A stretch of 64,000 bases of DNA from Ciona savignyi (lineage: Eukaryota; Chordata; Ascidiacea; Phlebobranchia; Cionidae): contig CH003412.1 in assembly GCA_000149265.1 (NCBI GenBank), positions 4,315,172 to 4,379,171 of the forward strand. The letters are read 5' to 3'. Positions 50,801 to 63,533 of the stretch are shown here, piece after piece; position 1 is the stretch's first letter, and every line of letters starts with the position of its first letter. A model generated the notes under the pieces. That model had not been told where the DNA came from, made no database searches, and saw only the letters and a program-made list of their open reading frames with translations. Made by a program: the position numbers and the translations under genes.

Positions 50801-53800
50801 ATGACTACACAAAAGACATGGCATATAAGCAAATCAATTGATACAGTCATAAGTAAGTGCTGTTATGGGCCTCTATATGCCTACATTCCTAGTCTTAGCT
50901 ACCATGAACACTGGGGCCATCGACTGTATTTTTTGTGAGTTGTAAAATTTTAGTATCAAATAATGCTTGTTCGAACAACTCACAGGAACAGCACAAGTTG
51001 GTCGATTGCTGTTTGATTTCAATTGGCAGAGTTCACGATCCCTTTGCAGTAGGACCTGGTTCATATTGTCATATTTTTCTTCCAAGCTTCGAATCTGGGC
51101 TCGATATTTTGTCTTGTCCTCCATACATTCGTTCGCAATAACTTGAGCATCGTTTCGCTCTCTAATCAGCTGTGTGAGTAGTGGTCAATTACAGCGGAGG
51201 AATTGATTTTAATTAAAAAATTCAGTATCAAGCCCTCAAGGTGTTGTGCCTGGAGTTGTATAGCACAAGAATAAGTTTTAAAGGACGAATATAGGGAAGG
51301 TCTGATCATTTTCCGTACTAAGCAATCTTTTACCATTTAAATAATGGTTTCGAAAAAAGGATGTATATTATGAGGTAGTTATTACTGTCTGCATTTTTAT
51401 ATCTTACAATGTCCGACCGGTTAGTGTGGTGATTTAGAGCGACGCCTTTCAACCAAAAGGTTGCAGGTTCAAAACTGTTTGCTAGCTGTTCGGTTGTGTC
51501 CTTGGGCAAGGCACTTAACGGACATGGCCTGAAACAAGCGGATTAATGGGTTCTAGCAAATTGAAGGAATGTTTGTATCATACACAACACACTGCAATAA
51601 CTCCTGTAACCCGCAAATGGACGCGAGGTGATCTGACGATTGCCTGTGTGTTAACCCCCTTGGTTTTCTCATTCACGGGGATAAACATGAATATCCTATC
51701 CTACATCCATTTAAACCAATTGATCAAATTAAAGACATGATATATTGTCACTACAGACCTACAGTATAACATTACTGTTTGTCTTAGAATCTAGAAATAT
51801 AGTAGAATATCTAAATTAAACAGTACTGTTATCATAACAATGTGTTAAGAAAATAACAACACATTCAGTGTTCAGTGAAAAGTAAGTATTTTATGATAAT
51901 AACGAACAAAAGTCAGCCCCACCCTCTCCCTTTCCTTTTCCACTTCTTTCAGTTGTTGCCACACCGCGTCGCGCCTCGTTTTGAACATGTCACAGTCGCT
52001 TTGCACCACCGACATGTGAGTTCCAATTGCTCCTTCTCATCCAACAACTGTGACACAACATGGTTAATAAGCTGTTGTTTTGCAGCCGGCAACAGAAGAT
52101 TTGTGGTAAACGCAATCATCAAACCACTTTTGATATCAGATGGATGGACCAAAGTTTTGTTTTGTGGTGCTGATAATTCACACTGGAGAAAGTTAATAGG
52201 TAAAAAAATTAGAATGGCTGATCTATCTGACTAATATCACACTACACAAGTGGGATATTTTTAAATTTTAACTATTATTCAGTACAACGTATTTAAATCT
52301 ACTTGCATGAGGACACACAAAATATTGAATGGTGAACCTTGTCTTTCATAGCTTCAGCAGCAGCACAGTCTTCTCTTAACTTTGCAAGACTCTCAAGTGC
52401 TTCGGCGTACATTTCAATTGCCTCCTGTTTATCATGTTGCAGCATCAGTATCCTGGTATCAACATCTCCATCACATTGGTTCTGTAGAAAACAAGATGTT
52501 TTAACAATGTCGAGGTTGCAATAATGTCGTGTACTTCACAAATCACAAGTCATACCACAGTGGTACAATGCACAGTGTGAATATAGCATTATATAATTTT
52601 GTTTAGCAATTAATCGAAACCTATAATGAATAGTGTGAATATAGCATTATATAATTTTCTTTAGTAATTAATCGAAACCTATAATGAATAGTGTAAATAT
52701 AGCATTATATAATTTTCATTAGTAATTAATAAAAACCTATAATGAACAGTGTGAATATAGCATTATATCATTTTCATTAGTAATTAATAGAACCTATAAG
52801 AGCAAGGTTATAATTTCGAAGGTACCATCAAACCAATTAGATAAATTACCATGAATGCAAGGTATGACTAAGGAAAACTACTTTGTGTTTGCCCAACTTT
52901 TGAAGTACTTGTGTCTACAAAAACAAGGCAAACACAAATGCAGCAAAATAAGATAAGCTTATATCAAGCTTGATAAGATTAACTGAAAGCCAACTGAAAT
53001 TTAAACTGCTGTTTGTAAAATATTGTAAAAAAATAAAATTTATGCGAACCAGCCATAACACTTATCACCATAGTGTTGCTGTAGCATTTAAAACATATTC
53101 AGAACCATTTCCCCCCTTAAGTTTTTACCAAACTGCGATCCATTATTTTTGTACTTACCCGCTTTGCATGTGCTTGAGCGAGTTTTAATTTTAACTCATC
53201 CATTTCTCTCTTCATTTCATTAAGATCACGCTCAGTAGGACCGCTCTGCAGTCGACTTCGTAACCGGACCGACTGAACTCGTTCCATCGCGACGCAGCTT
53301 TCCAACTGAACAACGACACAATTGCATTTCAAACATACAACTTTAGTTTCCTTTTTGAAACATACAAGTAACAGTTTGCATTTTCAAACATACACGTTTA
53401 GTTTGCATTTTCAAACATACAAGTATCAAGTTTCATTTTCAAACATACAAGTTTATTTTCAGTTGCAGTAAAAACATCTTAACACCTCGCAAACACAAAA
53501 ACGAATACCTGTTTATATAAATAGGATGTGATACTAATTTTAAAACTGTGATTGAGACAGGTTTGAAGCATACTGGTAGTAATGGTTGTAATCATGCAAT
53601 CAATGCCAACTGTGCTGCTTGTTTTTTTTTATAACTTTTGAAATGCCTTGTATTGAAACCCACAGTAAATAAAAGATGAATTAAGAAATGGGGTCATGTT
53701 TTAGACTTTTTAGAAAAAAGCAAAATACGTAGGTATTCGATTATCTTGTGTTTTCATTAATTTTACAACTGTAGTTGTAGTTTAAGAAAAATACTTAGGA

Positions 53801-56800
53801 CATATCGTCACATATGCAACTCTTACACTTTCCCCGTATTTTAAAGCAGAGTAATGTTTAACTATCTATGGTCTACTAAAAAGAGGGCGACATGTTTAGG
53901 TGTCTTGTTCGGAAATTATAACACTTGTTAATCTTCAACCAGTATTAAGATAGTATTAATTGTGTGTATTTTGCGGAAAGCAAAGTTAAGTTGTTGATAT
54001 AGGCAAATATGTCTACCCTAATAGGGGTAGATTGAATATAACCTTTTGAAGTTCGGTTTTCCTTTTGTCGCTTTCATTCTTCAATTTCATGTTGGATTCT
54101 CTGAGTTTTGTGTTTTCCTCGTTTGTGTCGATAAGGCGCATGCAAACGGTGTAATTTTCCGTCTTGAGACGATCTACTTCTCTCCGAAACGTATCGATCT
54201 CATTATCAATCTCATCGTATCGGTCAACACTGCAAAGTAAATGCAAACAGATCAGAATGTACCGTTGGCAAACATGTTATCTAATTTGATAAATTGATAA
54301 GGTAAAAGAGTATTCCTGCAAAACACCCGTGTTGTTTCAATTATGACAAACCAATAAAAAATACAGTTTCATTTTTAAGATTGATTTTCTAGTATTTGAA
54401 TTTGGTTCTCCTAGGAAATTTATGTTTGCTTAATCCAAAAATATCACAGGGAAGATTTCCATATTTAACTTCCTTATTTATGTATATATATATATATTTC
54501 GGTAGAGATGTCTGTGCAACTAAAATAGAGTGGTTTTTTTTACTGAATGCAAAAAGTACTGATACGGTAGGCAATAAAATATACAAAAAGAAAAACAGGT
54601 GTCATGACACATATATCTGATTGAAATCTAAGTTTTACATACCGTTATTTAAAAGTCAATTAATAATTAAATAACCATATTTTATGCAAACTACAATGCA
54701 AAAATACTTCAACACATAAAGAACAGCAAATTAAAAGTTTAATCAAAACCAACATAAAGTGCTAATAAGTTACAACACATGTTCTTAAACTTTTTCAGCA
54801 CACATCTTGACATTATCAACCAAACTCATGCCCGTAAAAACAATTGTAACGTAAAACAACTTATTACTATTATCCCTTTAATTGAAAAAGGCCAAATAAT
54901 TTACATGGTAGACTTAGTTATACACTCCACAAAACTGCAGTGAATTTACAACCACCAAGAAAGGGTATTGTGAAGTCACATTTTCAATTTTTAATTATCT
55001 CACCAAAAATGCCGTGCAGAAGTGGTCATAATTTTAGCTGCTTGCATGAAAAAGATAATGGTTTTATTTTTAGCCTACTATCGTAATGTATACCTACATA
55101 GATACATCTGACTCATAACCTAAAGAGAAACATACTTGGTAAGTAAGTCTTCAGTTATGGGTAACCATATGGAATCCCTATGCTTGCCTCTGTGTATACT
55201 AGGAGAGGCATACCACAGTCCAGTTGGATGAATAATTTGTAGATTAATCCGCTTATGACTAAGTCACTCTCTATGTTTTGTTTAACAACTAACCGTTCAG
55301 TGAGGTCATCGATTTTCTGCTTGTTCCTTTCTATTTCCTGCGCACGCTGTTCCAGAAGGTTGCTTCCTTTCCTTACTTTTCTTTTGAGCACTTGATTCTC
55401 TTCATTCATCCGATCAAGTGCTTGCATGAGAATCTCAACCAGCTTGTCTGAATCTTGGTTGTTGCTCACATTGTCGATTTGCTCGCTTTCTACAAAAATA
55501 AATAAACAGAAGTTTAGTTAAACGACAAAAATAGTTTTACAAATGCGAATCCATGTAATTGAAGTCTGATAGTTGGTATTACTAGGTTAAAATTTTAATC
55601 AATTTTACACTAATCAATAAACTTTATCCAAACGATTATATTAGGTGAAGTAAAGTATTAATAATCTTGACATCTTTATTGCTTAAAAACATCGTAGCAA
55701 CACATGTGAAACTTTAGTAAGCAAGCTTAAGTTAAAATGTATGAATCGTCCAATAATGTGTTATAAAACAATTGGCGTACCTTTAACCAGCATATTATAT
55801 TGATCCATAATTCTGAATACATATACATTATATTTGAATATTTACCTAACTGATTTCTCCAATATAATAATCAATAGTTCAACACCCACCAGGTAACTCT
55901 TTTCCCATAGTATCCTTGTAAACATCGGGGTAAAAGGAACCAAGTATTTTTAAAAATTTCTTGTAATTTTCTTCTCCCTTTCGCATTAAAATGTCCACAA
56001 GATGATCTTTTAAAATATTTTAAACAAATAAAGTTAAGGGAATTTGCAATATTTGAAAGAAAGAGCAATTAGAAGTTGTTGTATTGCCATTGTGTATGCA
56101 TTTAACACAGATATTAGCTTGGTTGTGGCATTGTTTATATTGTAGCAATGTGCATGATGCATACCACTATTTACTTTGCATAGGAACTTATAAACATCCT
56201 TCACACAATATAAACAATAAATATATATGCGGTCTATGAAGCCGTATTCAAACTGTTTTAGAATAGGTATGTACTTGTTTCACATAATGACGTAAAATAG
56301 TTCTTTGATAACACTTTTTGATTCATTTACTACATGTTGATGTGTTAGTTATTAAATAGTTGCACTGTTGTTTTAAAACACACATATATATATATAAATA
56401 TAAGTAAAACTTCAATTCATATAAAGTATATGAACATTAGTTCAATCTGTTGTAGTGCTTTAGCAAAGAAACTGCCATTGATGAAAATCAAGACACAGAA
56501 TAATAATTTTTATAGGCCAACTGAAAGAGAATGTGAATATTTACTTACTAAGTCGCATCTGTTCAGTGCGATAAGTATATGGATTAAGTATTTCCTCATT
56601 ATCCTGGTTATCAATAACTAAAAAGCTCAACAGTGCAGCTGATATCCTGCAGTATCGTATCCTTTCCACTATCTGCATCCTGCATAAATGTGAGCAATTT
56701 AGAACCTCTTTACAATAATGCTTATCTATATTCGTTAAAATGTTACAAAAATTTGCAGAATTTAAAGTTTAGTTTTAATAAATCTTATGGTACTAATATT

Positions 56801-58647
56801 AAAAATATTTATTTATTACAATAATAAGAAATAATTAAATATATTTAGGGTAAAATAAATGGAAAATTGTGAAACATATTGCCAAAGCTGTCTTTTTACA
56901 AAATAAATGTACAGTAGATACAGTTAAACAGTGTGATAGAGTAGAGAATTATTGGATTGCTAGGTAAAAGCTCACATGTTTAAAACCAGCCCCCTTGTGG
57001 GTTTTTTTATACAGTTGTAAATAAAATTAGGCCAGTGTATGAGTTATCTGACAATATCCATGTAAACATCTGTACATCGCAGATGCTGGGTCAATAGCAA
57101 TTACCTCTATAAGAAATAAGTTGGTACCCACTGAACAATTAACAGGAAAATGACCAACTTATATAATTTGTATCAATGTGAAAAAATCCACTGTTTGCTA
57201 CAGTCTACCATAACGGTACCAATTCTTAAATCACCTAACTTTACAGCATGCTGATTGGTTGCACATTTTGGGGTTTGGGTTACATCTAAAATAAAACCCT
57301 GTTTCCAACCTTATTCCTAATCCTCATTTAATCACCTGTTAACTTTTAAAACCTTATCCTAATTGTTTAATTACCATGTGACCATTTTACAGGTTGGGGA
57401 GTGTCCAAAAATAATAATTGTTAGAAAGGGTACTACCAGGGTAATTGCCCAGCTTTTGAATAGTTTGGATTGGTAAAAGTCCCGCTCCTACATTGAACAG
57501 GTGCTTACTGTTTGCTTATTAGCATGGGAATACCGGCTCCACAGCATATTGACACAGTAACATTATAACTGACCAAGACTGGCTGAGCAATAAACACCGT
57601 AATGTGAAGAAACTTACACCCCCAGCTAACAACCCCAATATGAAATCAGAACCTTTTGCCATTACACAATTTTAAAATATCTATTATGGTATTTTAAAGA
57701 CAAACCAAACATATCCAGGAAAAGCTTTACGAAGAAAATACATAAAAACGCAAATTTTAATTAATCTAACATATTTATTTGTGAAACGCACAGAAACAAA
57801 ATAAAAAAATAAAATAAATTAAACTGTAGTTTAACAAGGAGACTTAGAGAAACCATGCGGTTATCAAAACCGGTACCACCTTATGATAAATGAAAGTTAA
57901 AATATGAAAATAGGTGAATAGGGGTGGAGGGGTATTTTCGTCATTAACATAAGCAGGACGTAGTATATCAGGAGGGTTTCTAAGGGTTATATAATAATAT
58001 AGTATCATGTATAATATCCCGCTCATGTTAGTGACGAAAATACTTTGTCCCGCCCGCTCATCCCGCCCCGATGTCCCAGTATGGAAAGTACGGCAGCTGC
58101 ACACTCGAGTTTTTTTTTCCCTGCGTCTTTTGCACACTTGGGTAATTTCACACACGCTCGCGAGCTGGCAGTATAAACATCGTATAATTTCCAATAAACT
58201 TGTAAACCTACCTCTGGACCTCGGGTAATTTACTTTCCGTACATTTTTAGTTATGTAGATAGATATGTTAGCTGACGGACACGAAAGATTGAGGATAGAA
58301 TAATATGTTTTTTAAGATTTTGGTAAAACAGTTATGAAAAGTAGATTGTGTGCACACTTGAAGTGTGCATTCTTGGACATTTGCACACTGCACACTTAAA
58401 TATTAGGCGCGTGCACACTCAAGATCTCGGCGAAAATTGACGTACTTTCCATACGGGCCGATGTCCCGCAGAATAGTAAAGCCCAAAAATACTAATAATA
58501 TTATTCTGGTCAATCATGAAATTAATCACTTTATCATATATTAGTAAATAACTAAAACCTGAATAACTGTAGTTCTCCTTGCCAATTCATATCATCTTTA
58601 TCTGAGTCCTCGCCCATGCTGAAGTCCAATGCTGATACCAAGTCCAT
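47884..58647 (-). CDS. CARD-coiled-coil protein, CARD9/CARMA family, frame broken at 52012
   Basis: Fourteen exons: 58559-58647, 56549-56679, 55890-56006, 55294-55489, 54043-54229, 53159-53305, 52338-52481, 51923-52047, 50984-51169, 50682-50736, 49981-50024, 49096-49158, 48318-48431 and 47884-48012. All 13 junctions match in phase. The N-terminal CARD (residues to about 112) has VIDNQDNEEIL and YPDVYKDTMGKE, matching VIDEQDEDEVL and YPELYKLVTGKE of CARD11. A long coiled coil follows with DEKEQLELT and YRAQIRSLEEKYD. In this family the CARD nucleates BCL10 filaments that activate MALT1 and NF-kappaB. The predicted 575 residues end in a Ser/Thr-rich tail, with no PDZ-SH3-GUK, so it is CARD9-like. 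Exon 8 is 125 bases, one short of a whole frame. Read literally, the protein stops after about 369 residues. Confidence 0.85.
48573..48720 (+). repeat. Dispersed repeat family 2, copy B
   Basis: Matches 7965-8155 with small deletions (CGGGTCCA, AGAAGGCCCATTACTCCAGC, GCTTGACCGGATAGATGCGA). In a CARD9-like intron. Confidence 0.7.
49750..49905 (-). mobile_element. Degenerate SINE in CARD9-like intron
   Basis: TTGCAGTGTGTTGTAT and CCCATTAAGTGCCTTGCC survive; head and tail lost. Confidence 0.55.
51411..51702 (+). mobile_element. Full-length SINE in CARD9-like intron
   Basis: GTCCGACCGGTTAGTGTGG head with an excellent B-box (AGGTTCAAAAC) to ATATCCTATCCTA tail. Confidence 0.9.
52572..52797 (+). 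repeat. Minisatellite, about 58-bp unit, four copies
   Basis: Each unit reads GTGTGAATATAGCATTATAT, AATTTT, TTAGTAATTAAT and ACCTATAATGAA with few differences. In the intron between exons 6 and 7 of the CARD9-like gene. Confidence 0.92.
53324..53460 (+). repeat. Imperfect tandem repeat, about 30-bp unit
   Basis: Repeated CATTTTCAAACATACAAGT with variable spacers, starting 19 bases upstream of exon 6 of the CARD9-like gene. Confidence 0.85.
54483..54498. repeat. Short (TA)n tract
   Basis: About 8 TA units in a CARD9-like intron. Confidence 0.8.
58078..58457. mobile_element. Non-autonomous DNA element (MITE) in CARD9-like intron 1
   Basis: Termini AGTATGGAAAGTACG and its inverse CGTACTTTCCATAC, 380 bases apart, flanked by CCGATGTCCC at 58068-58077 and 58458-58467. 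Depending on where the ends are drawn, the target duplication is 7 to 10 bases. Inside is a near-palindrome GCACACTTGAAGTGTGC. No coding capacity. Confidence 0.8.
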
Positions 58648-60517
58648 CACTTTAGGTCAAATTGTGAAAGAGTAATAGTTATAGCAAACGTACATGATCC
58701 ATAAAGTATTGTTTTAATTACTATTCAATATAGGCCTCTATTGTGAAACCTTCGACTTAAAACCTGAAAAAAATAACGTTAACATCGAATTGGTCTTCAC
58801 GTAAGCCTAAGATTAAACAAAACAAATGATAACCTTTAATTTATGTTTAAACACTATATAATTTTGCCTATAAGTATATCGGTATACACATCATTTTACA
58901 TTACACGACCAAACTTTCTTCTCGCTACTATAGTGATAGCGGCACAGCGCATTTTCACAAAAACGCTGCTGGTAGGCTCATTAAAAAAACAACACCGTTG
59001 GGGATTTCCCTATGTTTACCACATTTACAATAAAACTGGTTTACCATATCGTATAAAACGTTAACTATTATTTTTCCATGTTTACAAACTTACGACATAT
59101 TTGTAAAATTTCGTTTTACATTGATCAGTCAATCCACTACAACTAGAGAAGAAATTGGAAGTTTGGATAAGTGTTATGATCAAACAAGCTGTCACGGTCC
59201 AGAAAGTGCATGTATTGAATGTAATGGAGACTTAGCAACTTTTATTTACCTTACCATACCACTGTTTTTCGGCAACTTTAATAAGTGCTATGCCCAAGGA
59301 CACGGGGTTGTTTTAATTTATTCACCTTTTGACAGACTTTCTGACACGCTACCGTTTAGCCAACTGGTCAGAATTATTGCCATATGGATCAAACAAACGG
59401 CCTAAATTATTCCGAATATTAGTACTACTTATGGTTAAAGAAGCGGCATATTTAAAAATAACCAAATGTCGTTCCAAGACGGTGGCAAGTTTAATAAAAA
59501 ATTAACCACTAATTAACAAATCCGATAAATCTCGAATATATTTTTAAAAACTGTGGCAAAAATGAATAAACTAAAACTAAATATGTGCAGCTGGGTTTGC
59601 AATTTTTTTATTTTTCAGCAAAAAACAATTGTTTGTGCTATGAAATATATGCTGTGTGAATAGAAGGCTGAACAAGCGGGCAAAAGGCTGATCAATTGCA
59701 AGTTACCACCACTAAAAATAAATGTAATAATCACAATAATATGAATTAAGTTTTTGTAAAATTAAACAGAACATATAGCACCATTTTAAAATTGGTTTGA
59801 ATTCATTTTAATTATAAAAGGTTAAAAATAATAAAAGAAAGTTAAAAACGTTGGTAGTTTTGATTAAAAAAATTGATTAACAGTACCGTGTACAAATATA
59901 AACTACTAATAAAAAAATAAGTACCCAGGGGACATCAAATTAAACAATTATTCGCATCAAAAACCTTCAAAAACTGCACACTTGTGGTGGTATATAAATT
60001 ACAGAAATCTCAAAATTTACCTTCACACGATTTTAAGAAATAGCGGCTTGTAAAGATAGTGAGAAACAAGAGGCAGTAACCATAACTCAAAACTGTAATA
60101 CCTTCCAGAAGTCTTTAATACTGGTCAAATAGTTGGTCTAAATGCTTACTACTGCATGATAATAAAAATTGATTTTAACACGGAAAATTTCAAACACAAA
60201 AAGATCTTTTAGGAATGTGGCAGTGAATCATTTTCTGGTTTTGTAGATATCAATTCAACAGTGTATCGCAAACAAAAAAGCCGTCTTTGTATAACCTAAG
60301 CATATGAAACTACTAGGAATTTCAAAAACACCGATTCAATAAAATGCATATAAACAGAGGGAAGGCGCGTTATGGGAAATGAAGTATATAAAAAACAAAG
60401 CAATTCAACACTTCAGTTCAAATGTTCGTGGTCCATAACTGATAAGATAAAAAAATACTGAAACCAAGTTTGATTTTGAGTGTAGCAGTGTAGTGAAGAA
60501 GGAGGAAAAGGATGGGA
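58648..60517. other. Intergenic region between CARD9-like start and integrin end
   Basis: Scanned on both strands. No exon, SINE or tandem repeat recognised. Confidence 0.45.
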
Positions 60518-63500
60518 TTATTTGATGTGATCTTCCAGCTCCTGCTGCATGGGATCCGGTGATTCCTCCACGTAGAGTTTCTGCCGCTGCTGTTTGTCGT
60601 CCTCGCTCTGAGGATGCTGCTTTCTCTTGAAGAAACCGCATCTCCAAAGAATAAGGATTATAAGGAGGAGGAAGAGGACTCCTGCGAGAACAGCTATCAG
60701 CACGATCCACCATTCTACTGAAGATGGTTCAGAGACTTGGGGATATTCAGCGTATGTGTTCACCTGCAAATACATTGTGTTGGCAAGGATATTTTATATA
60801 ATTACCCGGAATTATACTTGTTCAGTAAACAAGAAAAAATCCAAGCAAATAGATAAATAACAAATATCCCAGTCAGTCAGGACAGCTAGCCATAAATTTG
60901 GCAACTTTAAAACAATCTTTTTTGATCAAAAAATATCACATCTGGGGATTCAATGGACTTTTGTAACTTTTACTTTCTACTCACCTCAGACAAGGAGGTG
61001 GGTCCTGGGCCAGGTTGGATGAGGTACGGAAACCTTGTGATGGTGAACTCCAGGCTGGAGGTGATCACTGTGTCCATGGATGTCTGGAGCACAGGAGCAA
61101 GATGAAGATCTGTTCTCAACTCGATGAGGATGTGAGTTTTCGGTTGCATCTCTGACACGTCACAAGTCATCTCGTAGCAGTTCTCAGGTGCAGTGTGGCA
61201 GTTCTGGTAGTGCAAAAGCTATTTATAAAAGTTGAAAGTACTTTATTTATAAAGTTCATAATGCTGTTTATAAAGTACATAATGAGAAAGTTAAATAGTA
61301 CACAGCCTTACCACCGCTAACGGAAACATCTTTCCAAAAACTATCATATCAGTAAACTTCAGTTATTATTTTAAATCAATTCATCCACACAAAACTTACA
61401 ATATATTTCTTACTGCCGGAGGCCTCCTGGGCAGGTGTTGTTTCAGCTGGTACCAATATATCATTGCTTTTCGCTATACTAGCATTGACAATATGCGTGT
61501 AGTGGCAATTCACAGGGCCGCTGTGTACAACTTCTAACAGAGGCAACAGCAGGTCCTTATTTTCTCCAATCGTTAAAGGCCAAAAAAGTGAAATTGCAGC
61601 ATTTGATATGACAGCTGGTCCTGCGTTGGTGATCTGTAATGAACAATAGTGGAATATGTACCTTTTAACGGCTTTCTTGGGTCAACATGTTAGGTGAATT
61701 TAAATATATCTATTAGGCAATTATCTAGTATTCTTAATTTTTTGAAAACTGTTGTATTGCTGAAAAATCGACTTTAGTCCAGAATAAAACACTAGCTTAG
61801 ACTTTTGATATAGAGTGTCACCACGTGTGATCCATCACTATTTTTAAAACCCCTGTTGAGTCCCCGCTAAATTTTTCTGATTGGATAACCCCTTCATGCT
61901 AATAATCTGGCGCTATGGCATGTCTGTGACCAGCGTGACAAAAAATTAGCTAAATCAAAATGTGTTCTCATCAGGATTGCGAAGGAAACCCATAATGGTT
62001 AAAACTAAAGAAAGGAAAGAGGTAATGGGGGGAAGGTGGGAAACTGCACCTTAAAACAGAATTAGGGCATTAGAGTTAGTTTTAAAGTTATGGTTGGAGT
62101 TAGGGTTACTTCTAGGGTTGAGATTAGTGTTTAGACCAGGGTTAGAAATAGTTTTCATACTTTTAGTAAGCAGTTTTCCTCCTTCCCTCTTTCCCAATTC
62201 CCCTCCCTTTACTGTTGCCCACCCATAATTAGTATTTTTAATCATATTCAACTTTACACATTGGATCAAGCGCTTTGATCCATTACGTTCCTCCAATGCT
62301 TTACCACACATAGTTTTCTTGTAGATATTTTCAAAATAACAACCCAAATATGAAACAGAATGCCACATGTCCTGTTTACACTTTTAAATAAGAGAAATGA
62401 TTAAACAACGTATTTAACTAAAATGAACTGCAAAATACCTCATATGTGTGGGTAAGGGGTTTGGAAGCAGACAAATTTAGAGCCGCATTTTCACTTGCTC
62501 TATCCAGTCTTATAAGGGATGGTCTGTGGGTGGAAAGATAAGTAGTGTAAGATGTAAACTTGATCATTTAAAACTTAATTTAGGACTAAATGTTACATTA
62601 TAATAGCATTAAAAAAGATTTTTAGCATGCAGTAATTGTACTTTTATACAAAATCTTCACAGTATTTCAAATGTTTGTAGTGTGTTTCAATAACATATTT
62701 GAGATGGCAAGAAAAATTTAAGGACCATACTGATGTATACAACAAAATGTCTACCACGGCTTACAAAAAATATTTCAGATACAAATATTTGTTTAATTCA
62801 ACTTACGTGGAAACATTGTAAAACTGCACATCTGCCTGTACTTCGACCTGTAGTGGTGTGCTCACAACAGTGCTTTGTGAGTTGTGCTCATTCGTGCAAT
62901 TTGCATACGTCCTAGGGGAGACATGCCATTAATTTTAATAAAATAACGCTATTAATATTAGATGAAGTGTGGTTTTCTTATGTATAAGTGCAGTGTGTGG
63001 GAAATTCGCACATGGGCCCCAGGAGAATAGAGGTTTCAACACAGACAATCATTTGTTAAAACCGGTATTACTGCAGCTAAATTAATCATTACAAATTTAG
63101 AATGAAATCTGACCACAAAAAAGAATCACATGATAAAGTAGTCAACTCAGTTATTGATTTTTTAAATTTTACTTCAGATACAAAGTTGCAAAAACTTTTA
63201 AAGTATAATTTGAAAACTCTTAAAAACAGTAATCTTAGTGTAGATAATAAAAATCGACAGTACAGTAACATTATTAGACTGAGTAAACTAAGATTGGCAA
63301 CAGAAGTTTTTCTGGTGGTCAATACCCTTGTATTCAGTATTAACTGTATCAATAAAAGCATAAACACTTTGTTAAAACACTTACAAAAACTCCAGCATGT
63401 TAATCTCGCCCTGTAGGTCATTGACGCCAAATACAATATCGATATCCACCCTAGCATTGAGTTTCAATGGGTTTGCCACCTCGCACAGCAGGAATGGACT

Positions 63501-63533
63501 GAGATCCAGACATGTTATAATCGTATCGCCAAC
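60518..63533 (-). CDS. Integrin alpha subunit, C-terminal part, partial
   Basis: Six exons with consistent phases: 63385-63533, 62807-62911, 62439-62523, 61400-61633, 60985-61218 and 60518-60763. The upstream exons lie right of the window. They encode the thigh/calf beta-sandwich end of the ectodomain, one transmembrane helix ([20 protein letters not shown], roughly 50-55 residues before the stop) and a short tail with the alpha-integrin clasp motif GFFKR inside WRCGFFKRK. Calf features include [10 protein letters not shown], Cys pairs (NCHTAPENC) and several N-x-S/T sites. Alpha integrins pair with beta subunits for adhesion to matrix. The class (laminin or RGD type) cannot be set from this end. 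The cytoplasmic tail is long and acidic (QQELEDHIK end). Confidence 0.93.
61997..62220 (-). mobile_element. Relative of the 15814 MITE, with TTAGGG-like internal repeats
   Basis: In reverse orientation it shares GGGAAGGAGG, GGAGGAAAACTG and GTGCAGTTTCCC with 15814-16169, in the same order. The centre is an irregular GTTAGGGTT-like array. ACCCATAAT flanks it at 61988-61996 and 62221-62229. In an integrin intron. Confidence 0.6.

Noticed and set aside
52048..52190. Continuation of exon 8 of the CARD9-like gene upstream (frame with SGLMIAFTTNLLL)
   Set aside because: Open, but the family alignment starts exactly at the acceptor before LLDEKEQ, and the preceding exon aligns directly to that point, so this is intron.
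59121..59405. 94-codon plus-strand frame with several cysteines
   Set aside because: No family resemblance, no splice context, no neighbour evidence. Length is within chance.
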